Program-made: the position numbers and the translations under genes
The notes under the pieces: generated by a model
The model's input: only the letters and a program-made list of their open reading frames with translations
Told to the model about the DNA's origin: nothing
Databases searched by the model: none
Origin: CAVOEB01 sp965249645
Lineage (GTDB): Bacteria > Pseudomonadota > Alphaproteobacteria > UBA828 > JAPUJA01
NCBI GenBank assembly: GCA_965249645.1
Contig: CBDFML010000010.1
Coordinates: forward strand, 186,001 to 250,000
DNA length: 64,000 nt
Reading direction: 5' to 3'
In this document: piece after piece, positions 1 through 7,861 of the stretch
Position numbering within the stretch: position 1 is the first letter of the stretch
How the letters are laid out: every line of letters starts with the position of its first letter

Positions 1-1236
1 CAATCGCCAGGCGGGGTCGCCCGCGATCATGCCCGCGAGCGCGCGGCCGCACCAACTGCTCATCGCGACCCCGCTGCCGTGATAAGCGAGCGCAAAGAAG
101 GTCGTCGGATCGTCCGGGAGCGGGCCGAGATGAGGCAGGCCGTCATAGGCCGCGCAGATCAAACCCCGCCAGTAATGGGTGACCTCGACATCCTTCCAGG
201 CGGGCCACATTTCGCCCAGGCGGCGGATCATCCAGGCGCGCATGCGGGCTTCGGTGCCTGGCGCCGTCGAGGTGCCCGCGCGCCCGCCCAGCATGAACCG
301 CCCATCGGGCAGCATGCGGTAATAAAACAACAGATGACGCGAATCATAGACCGGGGTTTCGGTGACCCAGCCCTGGGCGGCGCGCTCCTCGGGTGTGAGG
401 GGGCGGGTCGTGATCACGTTCGAGAGCAACGGCATGACCCGGCCGGCGAAACGGGGATCGAGCCCTTCCGGGGTAAAGCCGTTGGTCGCCAGCACGACGC
501 GTCTGGCGCGCAGGCTGCCGGTCGCGGTTCGCAGCACATGACCCTGGCCATCGCGTTCCCAGCGTTGCACTTCCGATTGGCCATGGATGAGCGCACCGTG
601 ACGCAGCGCGGCGCGGGCCAGGCCGCGGGAGTATTTGAGCGGGTGCAGGCCGAAGCCGACCGGACAATGCAGCCCGCCGAACGCCTCCGGGCCGCGATAG
701 GCGCGCTCTGCCAGCTCGTCCCGGGTCCACAACTCCCAGTCCTCGCCGAATAGCTCCTTGGCGGCGTCGCGTTGGTGTTCGAGATAGGTCATGCGCGAGG
801 GCTTGTGAGCGACGCAGATCAGGCCGTCGCCCTGGGCATCGATCTCGAAATCTTCGCTCTGGGCAAGTTCGCGCACCAGCTCGACCGCCTCGTATCCCGC
901 GCTGTGGAAGCGCCGGGTTTCCTCCAGCCCGAACTTGCCGAGCATTTCCCCGTAGGACAGGAAGGTGCCGCCGCCGCTGGCAAAGCCGCCGTTGCGTCCC
1001 GACGCCCCCCAGCCCGGGACCCCCGCCTCGAGCACCCGGGCCTCGATGCCGTGGTCGCGCGCCAGGTGCAGCGCCGCGTTCAGGCCGGTATAGCCGCCGC
1101 CGATGATCGCCACGTCGCAGGCGTGATCGCCTTCAAGGGGCGCACAGCCATCGACCGCCGGACCCGCGGAGGCGGCCCAGAAACTGTCCACTTCGCTGGC
1201 GCGGTCGTAGATGCTGGGGTGATAGAGCTGAGCCAT
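1..1236 (-). CDS. FAD-dependent amine/amino-acid oxidoreductase (DAO family), 3' end outside window
   Basis: The reading frame is open on the minus strand from an ATG at 1236 to the window edge, giving 412 codons without a stop, so only the C-terminal end is missing. The Rossmann dinucleotide-binding motif GGGYTG lies at residues 46-51, after a roughly 40-residue N-terminal extension, and is followed by GWGASGRNGG, typical of the glycine/D-amino-acid oxidase family of the PuuB/OrdL type that oxidises amines such as gamma-glutamylputrescine. Near the visible end, THYWRGLICAAYDGLPHLG is the usual FAD-domain closing segment. The gene diverges from the PLP lyase at 1395 with 158 bases between starts. 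The family call is firm; the substrate is unknown. Confidence 0.88.
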   Translation of the reverse strand, partial: MAQLYHPSIYDRASEVDSFWAASAGPAVDGCAPLEGDHACDVAIIGGGYTGLNAALHLARDHGIEARVLEAGVPGWGASGRNGGFASGGGTFLSYGEMLGKFGLEETRRFHSAGYEAVELVRELAQSEDFEIDAQGDGLICVAHKPSRMTYLEHQRDAAKELFGEDWELWTRDELAERAYRGPEAFGGLHCPVGFGLHPLKYSRGLARAALRHGALIHGQSEVQRWERDGQGHVLRTATGSLRARRVVLATNGFTPEGLDPRFAGRVMPLLSNVITTRPLTPEERAAQGWVTETPVYDSRHLLFYYRMLPDGRFMLGGRAGTSTAPGTEARMRAWMIRRLGEMWPAWKDVEVTHYWRGLICAAYDGLPHLGPLPDDPTTFFALAYHGSGVAMSSWCGRALAGMIAGDPAWRL

Positions 1237-1394
1237 CGTGCAGCGGGTCCTTATCAACGGCGTCGGGCAGGCGACACCGTAGCGGAAATTGCCACTGGCT
1301 GGAATGCTTCGGGGGCGGTGTCCGACCGTTGCTACCGGGTCGTGCGGAACTGCGCTAGAGTGGCTTGGCTCCCCGACGGGAAACGAGAGGCCCA

Positions 1395-2567
1395 ATGAAC
1401 ACAAATCGCCCGCGCGGCAAATTCGAGACCCGCGCGATCCATGCCGGTCAGGCCCCCGACCCGACCACCGGGGCGATCATGACACCTATTTACGCCACTT
1501 CGACCTACGTCCAGGAGAGTCCCGGCGTTCATAAGGGCTTCGAATATTCGCGGACCAGGAATCCGACCCGCCAGGCCTACGAGGACTGCGTGGCCGATCT
1601 CGAAGGCGGCACGCGCGGCTACGCCTTTGCCTCGGGCCTCGCCGCCACCGCGACCTTACTCGATCTGTTCGAGTCCGGCAGCCACGTCATCGCGGTCGAC
1701 GACCTCTACGGCGGCACCTACCGTTTGTTCGAGAACGTGCGCAAAGGTTCGGCGGGACTCGATTTCAGCTTCGTCGATCTGACCGATGCCGACGCGATCG
1801 AGGCCGCGATGCGGCCGGAAACCCGGATGATCTGGGTCGAGACACCGACCAACCCGCTGCTTAAGCTGGTCGATCTCGAGATGATTGCCGGGATCGCGCG
1901 CCATCGCAGCGTGATCTCCGTGGCCGACAATACCTTTGCCAGCCCCTGGATCCAGCGCCCCCTCGATATGGGCTTCGACATGGTGTTGCATTCGGCGACC
2001 AAGTACCTCAACGGTCATTCCGACATCGTGGGCGGTGTCGTGGCCGTGGGCGAGAACCCGGAGCTCGCCGAGAAATTCGGTTATCTGCAAAACGCGATCG
2101 GCGCGGTTCAGGGCCCGTTCGATTCGTTTCTTGCGCTGCGCGGGCTCAAGACGCTCGCGCTGCGCATGGAGCGCCATTGCGCAAACGCCACCGCAATCGC
2201 CGACTGGCTCGAGGCGCACTCGGCTATAGAGCGGGTCTATTACCCGGGGCTCGCCTCGCATCCCCAGCACGAGCTCGCCAAACGCCAGATGGACGGTTTC
2301 GGCGGCATGGTGACTGCAGTGCTGAGGGGCGGGCTGGAGCCCTCGCGCCGGTTTCTCGAGCGCTGTGAGCTGTTTGCGCTCGCCGAGAGCCTGGGCGGTG
2401 TCGAAAGCCTGATCGAGCACCCGGCGATCATGACCCACGCCTCGATCCCGACCGACATCCGTGCCGCGCTCGGCATCGACGATGGGCTGGTGCGCCTTTC
2501 GGTGGGCGTCGAGAACATCGAGGACCTGATCGCCGATCTCGACAACGCGCTGGCCGGGCTGGAGTGA
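1395..2567 (+). CDS. Cys/Met metabolism PLP enzyme (cystathionine gamma-synthase / gamma-lyase type)
   Basis: This 390-residue protein has the usual length for the trans-sulfuration family (fold type I PLP enzymes). The Schiff-base lysine is K203 in HSATKY, with D178 in VADNTF contacting the pyridine nitrogen; YSRTRNPT (51-58) and ASGLAA are family signatures. The ATG at 1395 was preferred over an upstream in-frame start at 1365 because GAGAGG sits 4-5 bases before it and homology begins right there (KFETRAIHAG). It could be cystathionine gamma-synthase, gamma-lyase or a related C-S lyase; these cannot be separated by motif. It is followed by the isochorismatase-fold gene after 82 bases containing their own promoter-like elements. 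Confidence 0.9.
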   Translation: MNTNRPRGKFETRAIHAGQAPDPTTGAIMTPIYATSTYVQESPGVHKGFEYSRTRNPTRQAYEDCVADLEGGTRGYAFASGLAATATLLDLFESGSHVIAVDDLYGGTYRLFENVRKGSAGLDFSFVDLTDADAIEAAMRPETRMIWVETPTNPLLKLVDLEMIAGIARHRSVISVADNTFASPWIQRPLDMGFDMVLHSATKYLNGHSDIVGGVVAVGENPELAEKFGYLQNAIGAVQGPFDSFLALRGLKTLALRMERHCANATAIADWLEAHSAIERVYYPGLASHPQHELAKRQMDGFGGMVTAVLRGGLEPSRRFLERCELFALAESLGGVESLIEHPAIMTHASIPTDIRAALGIDDGLVRLSVGVENIEDLIADLDNALAGLE

Positions 2568-2580
2568 GCGGATCGCGGTT

Positions 2581-2608
2581 TTGACGCGCGCGCGGCTGGG
2601 CTTATAGT
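2581..2608 (+). promoter_or_regulatory. Sigma70-type promoter for the amidohydrolase/aminotransferase operon
   Basis: TTGACG (2581-2586) and TATAGT (2603-2608) are separated by exactly 16 bases, a good housekeeping-sigma match in otherwise GC-rich DNA. The predicted start is near 2615, some 35 bases before the ATG at 2650. This would drive the genes at 2650, 3411 and 4741, which all run in the same direction. Confidence 0.6.
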
Positions 2609-2614
2609 TCTCGA

Positions 2615-2633
2615 TGACGTTACGACGACGTCA
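2615..2633. promoter_or_regulatory. Candidate operator: perfect 6-bp dyad with 7-bp spacer
   Basis: TGACGT (2615-2620) and ACGTCA (2628-2633) form a perfect inverted repeat around TACGACG, placed at the predicted transcription start. A dimeric repressor bound here would block initiation. No regulator gene is present nearby, so the binding protein is unknown. Confidence 0.4.
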
Positions 2634-2649
2634 ACAAGGGAGAGGCGAG

Positions 2650-3345
2650 ATGTCCGGAAGTGTAACCACAATGACTCCGTCGGGCGGCCCGGCGCTGAGC
2701 CGCGATGTGCCGGTGGACCCGGCGCGCACGGCACTGCTGGTGATCGATGTGCAGAATTATTGCTGCCATCCCGACGGCGCCGAATTCGACGGCCTCGACG
2801 AGACGGCCAAGCGCGAGACGTACGGCTATTACTTCGACCGTCTGGACACGGTCGTCTATCCCAACACCCGCCGCCTGCAGGAAGCGGTGCGCGCGGGCGG
2901 CGGCGAGGTTACGTTCACGGTCATCGAAAGCCTGACCCAGGACGGGCGCGACCGCGGGCTCGACTACAAGATCACCGGCTTTAACGTGCCCAAGGGCTCG
3001 TGGGACGCCCAAGTGATCAACGCCATCGCGCCGGTGGGCGATGAGATCGTCATCCCCAAGACCGCGTCGAGCGTGTTCAACGCGACCAACATCGAGTATG
3101 TGCTGCGCAATCTGGGAGTCGAGTACCTGATCATCTGCGGCACGGTTACCGACCAGTGCGTCGACACCGCGGTGCGCGATGCCTGCGACAAGGGTTTTCT
3201 CGTCACTCTGGTGGGCGATTGCTGCGCCACCTACACCCAGGAGCGCCACGACACCTCGATGCGGCTGAACAAGGGCTATTGCCGGCAGGTGACGACCGAT
3301 CAGTTGATCGCAGAATTTCCCGTCGTCGAACGCGCTGCCGGCTGA
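2650..3345 (+). CDS. Isochorismatase-family cysteine hydrolase (amidohydrolase)
   Basis: The 231-residue protein shows the complete Asp-Lys-Cys triad of the isochorismatase-like hydrolases: D33 in VIDVQ, K137 in IPKTASS and C170 in TVTDQCVDT, with the non-proline cis-peptide region CGTVTDQ. Members of this fold hydrolyse amide, carbamoyl or imide bonds (for example RutB, N-carbamoylsarcosine amidase, nicotinamidase). The start at 2650 has GGGAGAGG about 5 bases upstream; an in-frame start at 2614 lies at the predicted transcription start and was rejected. It is first in a run with two aminotransferases. The substrate is undetermined; an N-carbamoyl or amide compound would fit the neighbouring sarcosine-type dehydrogenase and transporters, but that is inference. 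Confidence 0.88.
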   Translation: MSGSVTTMTPSGGPALSRDVPVDPARTALLVIDVQNYCCHPDGAEFDGLDETAKRETYGYYFDRLDTVVYPNTRRLQEAVRAGGGEVTFTVIESLTQDGRDRGLDYKITGFNVPKGSWDAQVINAIAPVGDEIVIPKTASSVFNATNIEYVLRNLGVEYLIICGTVTDQCVDTAVRDACDKGFLVTLVGDCCATYTQERHDTSMRLNKGYCRQVTTDQLIAEFPVVERAAG

Positions 3346-3410
3346 ACGTCGCGCCGCCAAGGCGCGAAACTGGAATTTTGCGCGGCCAAGGCGCAAGGGG
3401 GAGAACAGCC

Positions 3411-4724
3411 ATGAACATGGGTTTGCGTGAGCGCGATGCCCAGGCGATTGCGGGCATCGAGAAGCTGCGCTTTTCGCCGCTCGCCGCCTCGAAGGGCGAT
3501 GGCTCTTACGTCTTCGACGAAGACGGCCGCAAGATCCTCGATCTCTCCTCGTCAGCAGGCGCGGCAAGCCTCGGCTACGCCCATCCCCGGGTGGTCGAGG
3601 CGGTCAGCGGGGCGGTGCGCGAGATGGCGACCGCGAGCCTGCTGATGTACCCCAACGAGCACGCGGTTGGCTTCGCGGAGAAGCTTCTGGCGATCACGCC
3701 GGGCGACGGCGAGCGCAAGGTCTGGATCGGCCATTCGGGATCGGACGCCAATGACTGCGTCGTGCGCGCCATCACCAAGGCGACCGGGCGGCCACGCATC
3801 ATCTCGTTCATCGGGTCCTATCACGGCGGCATCTCGGGCTCGATGGCGATCTCGGGCCATACCTCGCAGACCCATACCCTGCCGCGTCCCGGACTTCTCC
3901 TGCTGCCCTATCCCGATCCCTATCGCGGCGAGTTCTCGGGCGAGGAGGTGCTCAAGCAACTCGACTACCAGTTCGAGACCACGACGCCGCCCGATCAGGT
4001 CTCGGCCGTGTTTATCGAACCGATCATGTCCGACGGCGGGCTCATCGTGCCGCCCGAGGGATTTCTTGCGGCGCTGGCCGAGCGCTGCCAGGCCCACGGT
4101 ATTCTCATGGTGCTCGACGAGGTCAAGGTCGGGCTGTGCCGCTCGGGCCTGATGCACGCGTTCGAGCATGAAGGGCTGAACCCCGACGTGGTCGTCTTCG
4201 GAAAGGGAGTGGGTGGAGGATTGCCGCTCTCGGCGGTGGTGGCGCCAGCCGAGGTGCTCGATCACACGCCGGCGTTCGCCATGGAGACCACGGCGGGCAA
4301 TCCGGTGAGTTGCGCCGCCGGTTGCGTGGTGCTTGATACCATGACCGAGGAGAACCTGGCTGCCAACGCCGCCCGGGTCGGCGGTGTGCTGATGGATGGG
4401 TTTCGCGCCATGGCGGATCGCCACCCCATGATCGGCGACGTGCGCGGGCGCGGCCTTGCGGTGGGAGTCGATCTGGTGACCGACCGCGAGACCAAGCAAC
4501 CGGTCGATCCAACGGTTACCGCCAAGATCATCTACCGTGCCTACGAGCTGGGCGTGGCGCTGATCTATGTCGGGCTTGCGGGTAACGTACTCGAACTGAC
4601 GCCGTCGCTATGCCTGAGCGAGGACGAGGCGCGAGAGGGGCTGGCCGTGATGGACCAGGCCTTCGCCGATGTCGTCGCCGGCAAGGTGGCCGATGAGACC
4701 GTCGCCGAGTTTATGATGTGGTAG
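3411..4724 (+). CDS. Class III aminotransferase (PLP), first of a tandem pair
   Basis: A 437-residue class III (omega-type) aminotransferase. The PLP lysine is K265 in FGKGVGGGLP, D236-E237 form the DEV motif, and GHSGSDAND (108-115) binds the cofactor phosphate. The segment after DEV is KVGLCRSG where most relatives have a T-G-x-G-R-T-G pattern, so this is a divergent subgroup. The start at 3411 has AAGGGGGAG 6-12 bases upstream; the frame is open for 85 more codons upstream but that DNA overlaps the previous gene. A close paralog follows 16 bases downstream. The amine donor is unknown. Confidence 0.9.
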   Translation: MNMGLRERDAQAIAGIEKLRFSPLAASKGDGSYVFDEDGRKILDLSSSAGAASLGYAHPRVVEAVSGAVREMATASLLMYPNEHAVGFAEKLLAITPGDGERKVWIGHSGSDANDCVVRAITKATGRPRIISFIGSYHGGISGSMAISGHTSQTHTLPRPGLLLLPYPDPYRGEFSGEEVLKQLDYQFETTTPPDQVSAVFIEPIMSDGGLIVPPEGFLAALAERCQAHGILMVLDEVKVGLCRSGLMHAFEHEGLNPDVVVFGKGVGGGLPLSAVVAPAEVLDHTPAFAMETTAGNPVSCAAGCVVLDTMTEENLAANAARVGGVLMDGFRAMADRHPMIGDVRGRGLAVGVDLVTDRETKQPVDPTVTAKIIYRAYELGVALIYVGLAGNVLELTPSLCLSEDEAREGLAVMDQAFADVVAGKVADETVAEFMMW

Positions 4725-4740
4725 GGAATTGAGACGGCCC

Positions 4741-6060
4741 ATGAGCGGCGATCTTCTGGCGCGGGACGAAGCGGTCATTGCGGGCATCGAGAAAGTGCGC
4801 TTCTTTCCGGCCGCGCCGGTGGGCGGAGAGGGCTGTACCCTGATCGAAGAGGATGGCCGCCGGCTGCTCGATTTCGCCGGCTCGTGGGGTGCGGCCAATC
4901 TGGGCTACAGCCATCCGGCGGTGGCCGAGGCGGTGTCCGGCGCGGCGCGGAACATGGCGGCAGCGAGCCTGCTCTCTTACGCTTCCGAGCCGGCGGTCGC
5001 TCTGGCCGAGGAGCTGTTGGCCACCGTGCCGGGAGACAGCCCCCGCAAGGTCTGGTTCGGCCATTCGGGCTCGGACGCCAACGATATGGTGGTTCGCCTC
5101 GTCGAGGCGGCCACCGGGCGGGCGCGCTTTCTCACCTTTCACGGCGCCTATCACGGCGGCATCTCGGGCTCCATGTCGGTTTCCGGCCACAGCTCGCAGG
5201 AACATGCGCCCGCCCGCGAGGGTGTGATCCATCTGCCTTATCCCGATCCCTACCGGCCCCAGGTGGACGGCGATTTGACCGCAGCTTCGCTGGCGGCGGT
5301 CGATGCGCTGTTCGCGACGAGCTGTCCGCCGGGCGAGATCGCCGCGGTGTTCATCGAGCCGATCCAATCCGACGGCGGTGTTATCGTGCCGCCCGCAGGG
5401 TTTCTCAAAGGCCTGGCCGAGCGCTGCCAGGCGAACGGCATTCTTGTGGTGGTCGACGAGGTCAAGGTCGGGTTGGGGCGGAGCGGTCTGATGCACGCCT
5501 TCGAGCATGAGGGGCTGGCGCCCGATATCATCAGCTTCGGCAAAGGGCTGAGCGGCGGCTTGCCGCTCTCGGCGGTAGTCGGTCCGGCGGCATTGATGGA
5601 TTTTGCACCCGCCTTTTCGATCATGACCACGTCGGGCAATCCCGTGTCGGCGTCGGCGGGACGCGCGGTGCTGCGGACCATCCGCGAGGACGGGCTGATC
5701 GAGCGGGCGGCGGTGTTGGGTGCGCGCCTCACGCACGGCTTTCGCGAACTCGCCAACCGCCACACGCTGATCGGCGACGTGCGCGGCCGGGGCCCGGCAA
5801 TCGGCGTCGAGCTGGTGCGCGATCGGGCGACCAAGGAGCCTGCCGATCTCGAGACCTCGAAGCTGGTCTACCGGGCCTACGAACTGGGCCTCGTGCTGTT
5901 TTATGTCGGCATGCGTTCGAACGTGCTCGAGTTGACTCCGCCGCTCATCCTGAGCGAGGCGGAGGTCGATACGGGTTTGGAAATCCTCGATCGGGCGTTC
6001 GCCGATGTCGCCGCCGGCAAGGTTTCCGACGAGGCGGTCGCGGCGTTCGCGGGCTGGTAA
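4741..6060 (+). CDS. Class III aminotransferase (PLP), second of a tandem pair
   Basis: This 439-residue protein is clearly paralogous to the one encoded at 3411: both share AVIAGIEK/AIAGIEK near the N-terminus, GHSGSDAND, YHGGISGSM, LPYPDPYR, DEVKVGL and the C-terminal pattern FADV.AGKV. The PLP lysine is K268 and the cofactor aspartate D239. The ATG at 4741 was chosen over a TTG at 4729. Compared with the first copy it has GLGRSG rather than GLCRSG after the DEV motif. Retention of both intact copies suggests different substrates or a heterodimer, but neither is demonstrated. Confidence 0.9.
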   Translation: MSGDLLARDEAVIAGIEKVRFFPAAPVGGEGCTLIEEDGRRLLDFAGSWGAANLGYSHPAVAEAVSGAARNMAAASLLSYASEPAVALAEELLATVPGDSPRKVWFGHSGSDANDMVVRLVEAATGRARFLTFHGAYHGGISGSMSVSGHSSQEHAPAREGVIHLPYPDPYRPQVDGDLTAASLAAVDALFATSCPPGEIAAVFIEPIQSDGGVIVPPAGFLKGLAERCQANGILVVVDEVKVGLGRSGLMHAFEHEGLAPDIISFGKGLSGGLPLSAVVGPAALMDFAPAFSIMTTSGNPVSASAGRAVLRTIREDGLIERAAVLGARLTHGFRELANRHTLIGDVRGRGPAIGVELVRDRATKEPADLETSKLVYRAYELGLVLFYVGMRSNVLELTPPLILSEAEVDTGLEILDRAFADVAAGKVSDEAVAAFAGW

Positions 6061-6069
6061 CCCGGGGTC

Positions 6070-7149
6070 TCAGGCGCGCAGCCGCTCGGCGGTCTCGTCG
6101 TCGAAGGCAAGCACCTGGGCCGGTTCGGCGCCGATACGCACGGTCATGCCGTGCTTTACATTATCGTTGCGCTTGATCTTCGCGGTGATGTCGGGTCCGG
6201 CGGTCGACAGGTTGAGTATGGTCTCGGCGCCGAGATGCTCGACCACCTCAATATGACCTTCGAACGCTGCCCAGCCTGCGGGGGGGTCGAGCTGGAGAAA
6301 CTCGGGCCTGATTCCGAGGCGCCCGCTAGAGGCCTTGGCGGCGGCGTGATTCCCGGGCAGGGGAATTTCGAGCCCGTCGGCGGTGAAGCGGAGCGCATCG
6401 CCGTTCGTTGCCGCAGTCCCGCGCAACAGGTTCATCGCCGGGCTGCCGATGAAACCCGCGACGAAGACGTTGACCGGATCGTCGTAGACCTCGAGCGGCG
6501 TGCCCGCCTGCTGGATGTTGCCCTCGTTCATCACCACGATCCGGTCGCCCATGGTCATGGCCTCGACCTGATCGTGGGTGACGTAGATCATGGTTGCGCC
6601 AAGCCGGTGATGCAGCTTGATGAGCTCGGCGCGCATTGCCGTGCGCAACTTGGCGTCGAGGTTCGAGAGCGGTTCGTCGAACAGGAAGACCGCCGGGTTG
6701 CGCACGATCGCGCGGCCCAGGGCGACGCGCTGCTGCTGACCGCCCGACAGGGTCTTGGGCTTGCGCGGCAGTTCGTCGGTTATGCCCAGAATCGACGCCA
6801 CTTCTTCGACGCGGCGCACGATCTCATCCTTTGGTGTCTTGCGCAGCTTCAGTGCGAATCCCAGGTTCTGTGCCACGGACATGTGGGGATAAAGCGCGTA
6901 GGACTGGAACACCATGGCGACGTCGCGGTCTTTTGCGTGAGTCCGCGCGACGTCGCGCTCGCCGATAAAGATCGATCCCGAGGTGACCTCCTCCAGCCCC
7001 GCCACCATGCGCAGCGAGGTTGTCTTGCCGCAGCCCGAGGGGCCGACGAAGACGACGAACTCACCGCTGTTGATGGTCAGATTGATGGAGTCGACGGCGA
7101 CGAAGTCCCCGAATTTTTTGGTCAGGTCCGTCAGCCGGACATCGCTCAT
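6070..7149 (-). CDS. ABC transporter ATP-binding protein, UgpC/MalK type
   Basis: The 359-residue ATPase has Walker A GPSGCGKTT (36-44), the signature LSGGQ (134-138), Walker B VFLFDEP (154-160), the MalK-type SYALYPHM segment and a C-terminal TOBE/OB extension (from about residue 240) typical of carbohydrate and polyol importers. Its start overlaps the stop of the 53-residue membrane protein gene at 7146-7307 in an ATGA arrangement, so it is translationally coupled. It faces the aminotransferases tail to tail and diverges from the substrate-binding protein gene at 7862. It is the only transporter ATPase of this type in the window and so probably serves both permease pairs. Confidence 0.92.
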   Translation of the reverse strand: MSDVRLTDLTKKFGDFVAVDSINLTINSGEFVVFVGPSGCGKTTSLRMVAGLEEVTSGSIFIGERDVARTHAKDRDVAMVFQSYALYPHMSVAQNLGFALKLRKTPKDEIVRRVEEVASILGITDELPRKPKTLSGGQQQRVALGRAIVRNPAVFLFDEPLSNLDAKLRTAMRAELIKLHHRLGATMIYVTHDQVEAMTMGDRIVVMNEGNIQQAGTPLEVYDDPVNVFVAGFIGSPAMNLLRGTAATNGDALRFTADGLEIPLPGNHAAAKASSGRLGIRPEFLQLDPPAGWAAFEGHIEVVEHLGAETILNLSTAGPDITAKIKRNDNVKHGMTVRIGAEPAQVLAFDDETAERLRA

Positions 7150-7307
7150 GTGAAGACTCCCAAATAGAGGAATTCGACCGCGACGAAGAGGCAAACGCCC
7201 CAGAAGCGCAGCTCGCCCGGGGTAAAAAAATTGACCCGTGAATTCCAGAACCCGAGGCCCACGATCAGCGGCGCACTGGCACCGAGCACGGCGAGATGGG
7301 GCAGCAT
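7146..7307 (-). CDS. Small two-helix membrane protein coupled to the ABC ATPase
   Basis: The open frame encodes 53 residues, MLPHLAVLGASAP to VEFLYLGVFT, with two hydrophobic stretches (about 4-21 and 36-51) joined by a short polar loop with a GELRF segment. Its TGA stop overlaps the ATG of the ATPase gene (ATGA), and it starts 7 bases after the stop of the next small gene, a tight three-gene arrangement that supports it being real. I recognise no family. Position resembles that of DUF2160-like small proteins beside glycerol-type ABC importers, but I see no sequence match. A role as an accessory membrane component is inferred from context only. Confidence 0.6.
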   Translation of the reverse strand: MLPHLAVLGASAPLIVGLGFWNSRVNFFTPGELRFWGVCLFVAVEFLYLGVFT

Positions 7308-7313
7308 GCGGGC

Positions 7314-7499
7314 CTACTCCTTCGGCGGCTTGAGGACGATGAAAAACGGCACGGCGGCGATCAGCGGCAGGGCGAACAAGCCGATCGGCACGACAATAAT
7401 GTGCGAGACGCCGCCCTCGATCATCACCCCGCAGACGACGACCAGGAGGAGGCAATAGAGCAGGGTATAAAGCGTGGCTCGAAGATCTCCGAGCTTCAC
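7314..7499 (-). CDS. Small two-helix membrane protein upstream of the ABC ATPase
   Basis: Translation from the GTG at 7499 gives 61 residues beginning VKLGDLRATLYTLL (first residue read as Met) with two strongly hydrophobic segments (about 8-28 and 33-55) and a basic C-terminus KPPKE. The GTG at 7499 has GGGAGA 9 bases upstream and removes a charged, non-homologous-looking 18-residue extension that a GTG at 7553 would add. It is the first gene of the minus-strand unit followed by the 53-residue protein and the ATPase. No family recognised. Confidence 0.55.
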   Translation of the reverse strand: MKLGDLRATLYTLLYCLLLVVVCGVMIEGGVSHIIVVPIGLFALPLIAAVPFFIVLKPPKE

Positions 7500-7612
7500 C
7501 GGCCGGTTTCTCCCATCTTGTCGTGCCAGGCCGGTCTTGGGCCGGATCGGCACGGTTTCATGTTGGCGGGATCGTAAGCCGATCCACCGAAGCCGCGCAA
7601 GGTATGTTTCCG

Positions 7613-7625
7613 CCCCCCCCCCCCC
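7613..7625. repeat. Homopolymeric tract of 13 cytosines
   Basis: Eight C at 7613-7620 continue as five C at 7621-7625. Long mononucleotide runs are prone to slipped-strand changes and, in an intergenic promoter region, could alter spacing of regulatory elements. It is also a site where sequencing length errors are common. Confidence 0.7.
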
Positions 7626-7787
7626 TCACGCCTTGGTGGGCACGAATCTTTTTGGATGAAGTTGTCCCGCCGGTCGGGCTATGCTGAGGGACGACGGTCT
7701 CGTCCAACTGCCCGGCCTTCGAAGAAGGGAAATCGGGGCGCTGGCTCAACCCTCCGCTCGACGGGACCGAACCGAGAAAACTAGTAA

Positions 7788-7799
7788 ACTGTCGACAGT
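7788..7799. promoter_or_regulatory. Perfect 12-bp palindrome, candidate operator of the transporter genes
   Basis: ACTGTCGACAGT is self-complementary and lies 63 bases before the substrate-binding protein start. The half site ACTGTCG also occurs in the inverted repeat at 12,820, upstream of the dehydrogenase genes. A shared regulator is possible but the resemblance is short. Confidence 0.35.
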
Positions 7800-7861
7800 G
7801 TCGGTCGCGCGAGCTTTACGAGACCAGCGCTCCGACGGGGTATAACAGGGGAGATCAAGAC

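Larger units (their letters stand above)
7500..7861. other. Divergent intergenic region between transporter half-operons
   Basis: These 362 bases separate the minus-strand small-protein/ATPase unit from the plus-strand substrate-binding-protein unit and must hold both promoters. Visible structure is a C13 tract (7613-7625) and a 12-base palindrome (7788-7799). GGGGAGA (7850-7856) is the ribosome site for the gene at 7862. I could not identify a convincing -35/-10 pair; TATAAC at 7841 lies too close to the ribosome site to be a -10. Confidence 0.5.

Noticed and set aside
1237..1394. SAM riboswitch upstream of the cystathionine-type enzyme gene
   Set aside because: No recognisable SAM-I or SAM-II core or pseudoknot was seen in the 158-base region.
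7841..7846. TATAAC as -10 of the substrate-binding protein gene
   Set aside because: A start of transcription 6-8 bases later would fall inside the ribosome site, and no -35 is at 16-18 bases.
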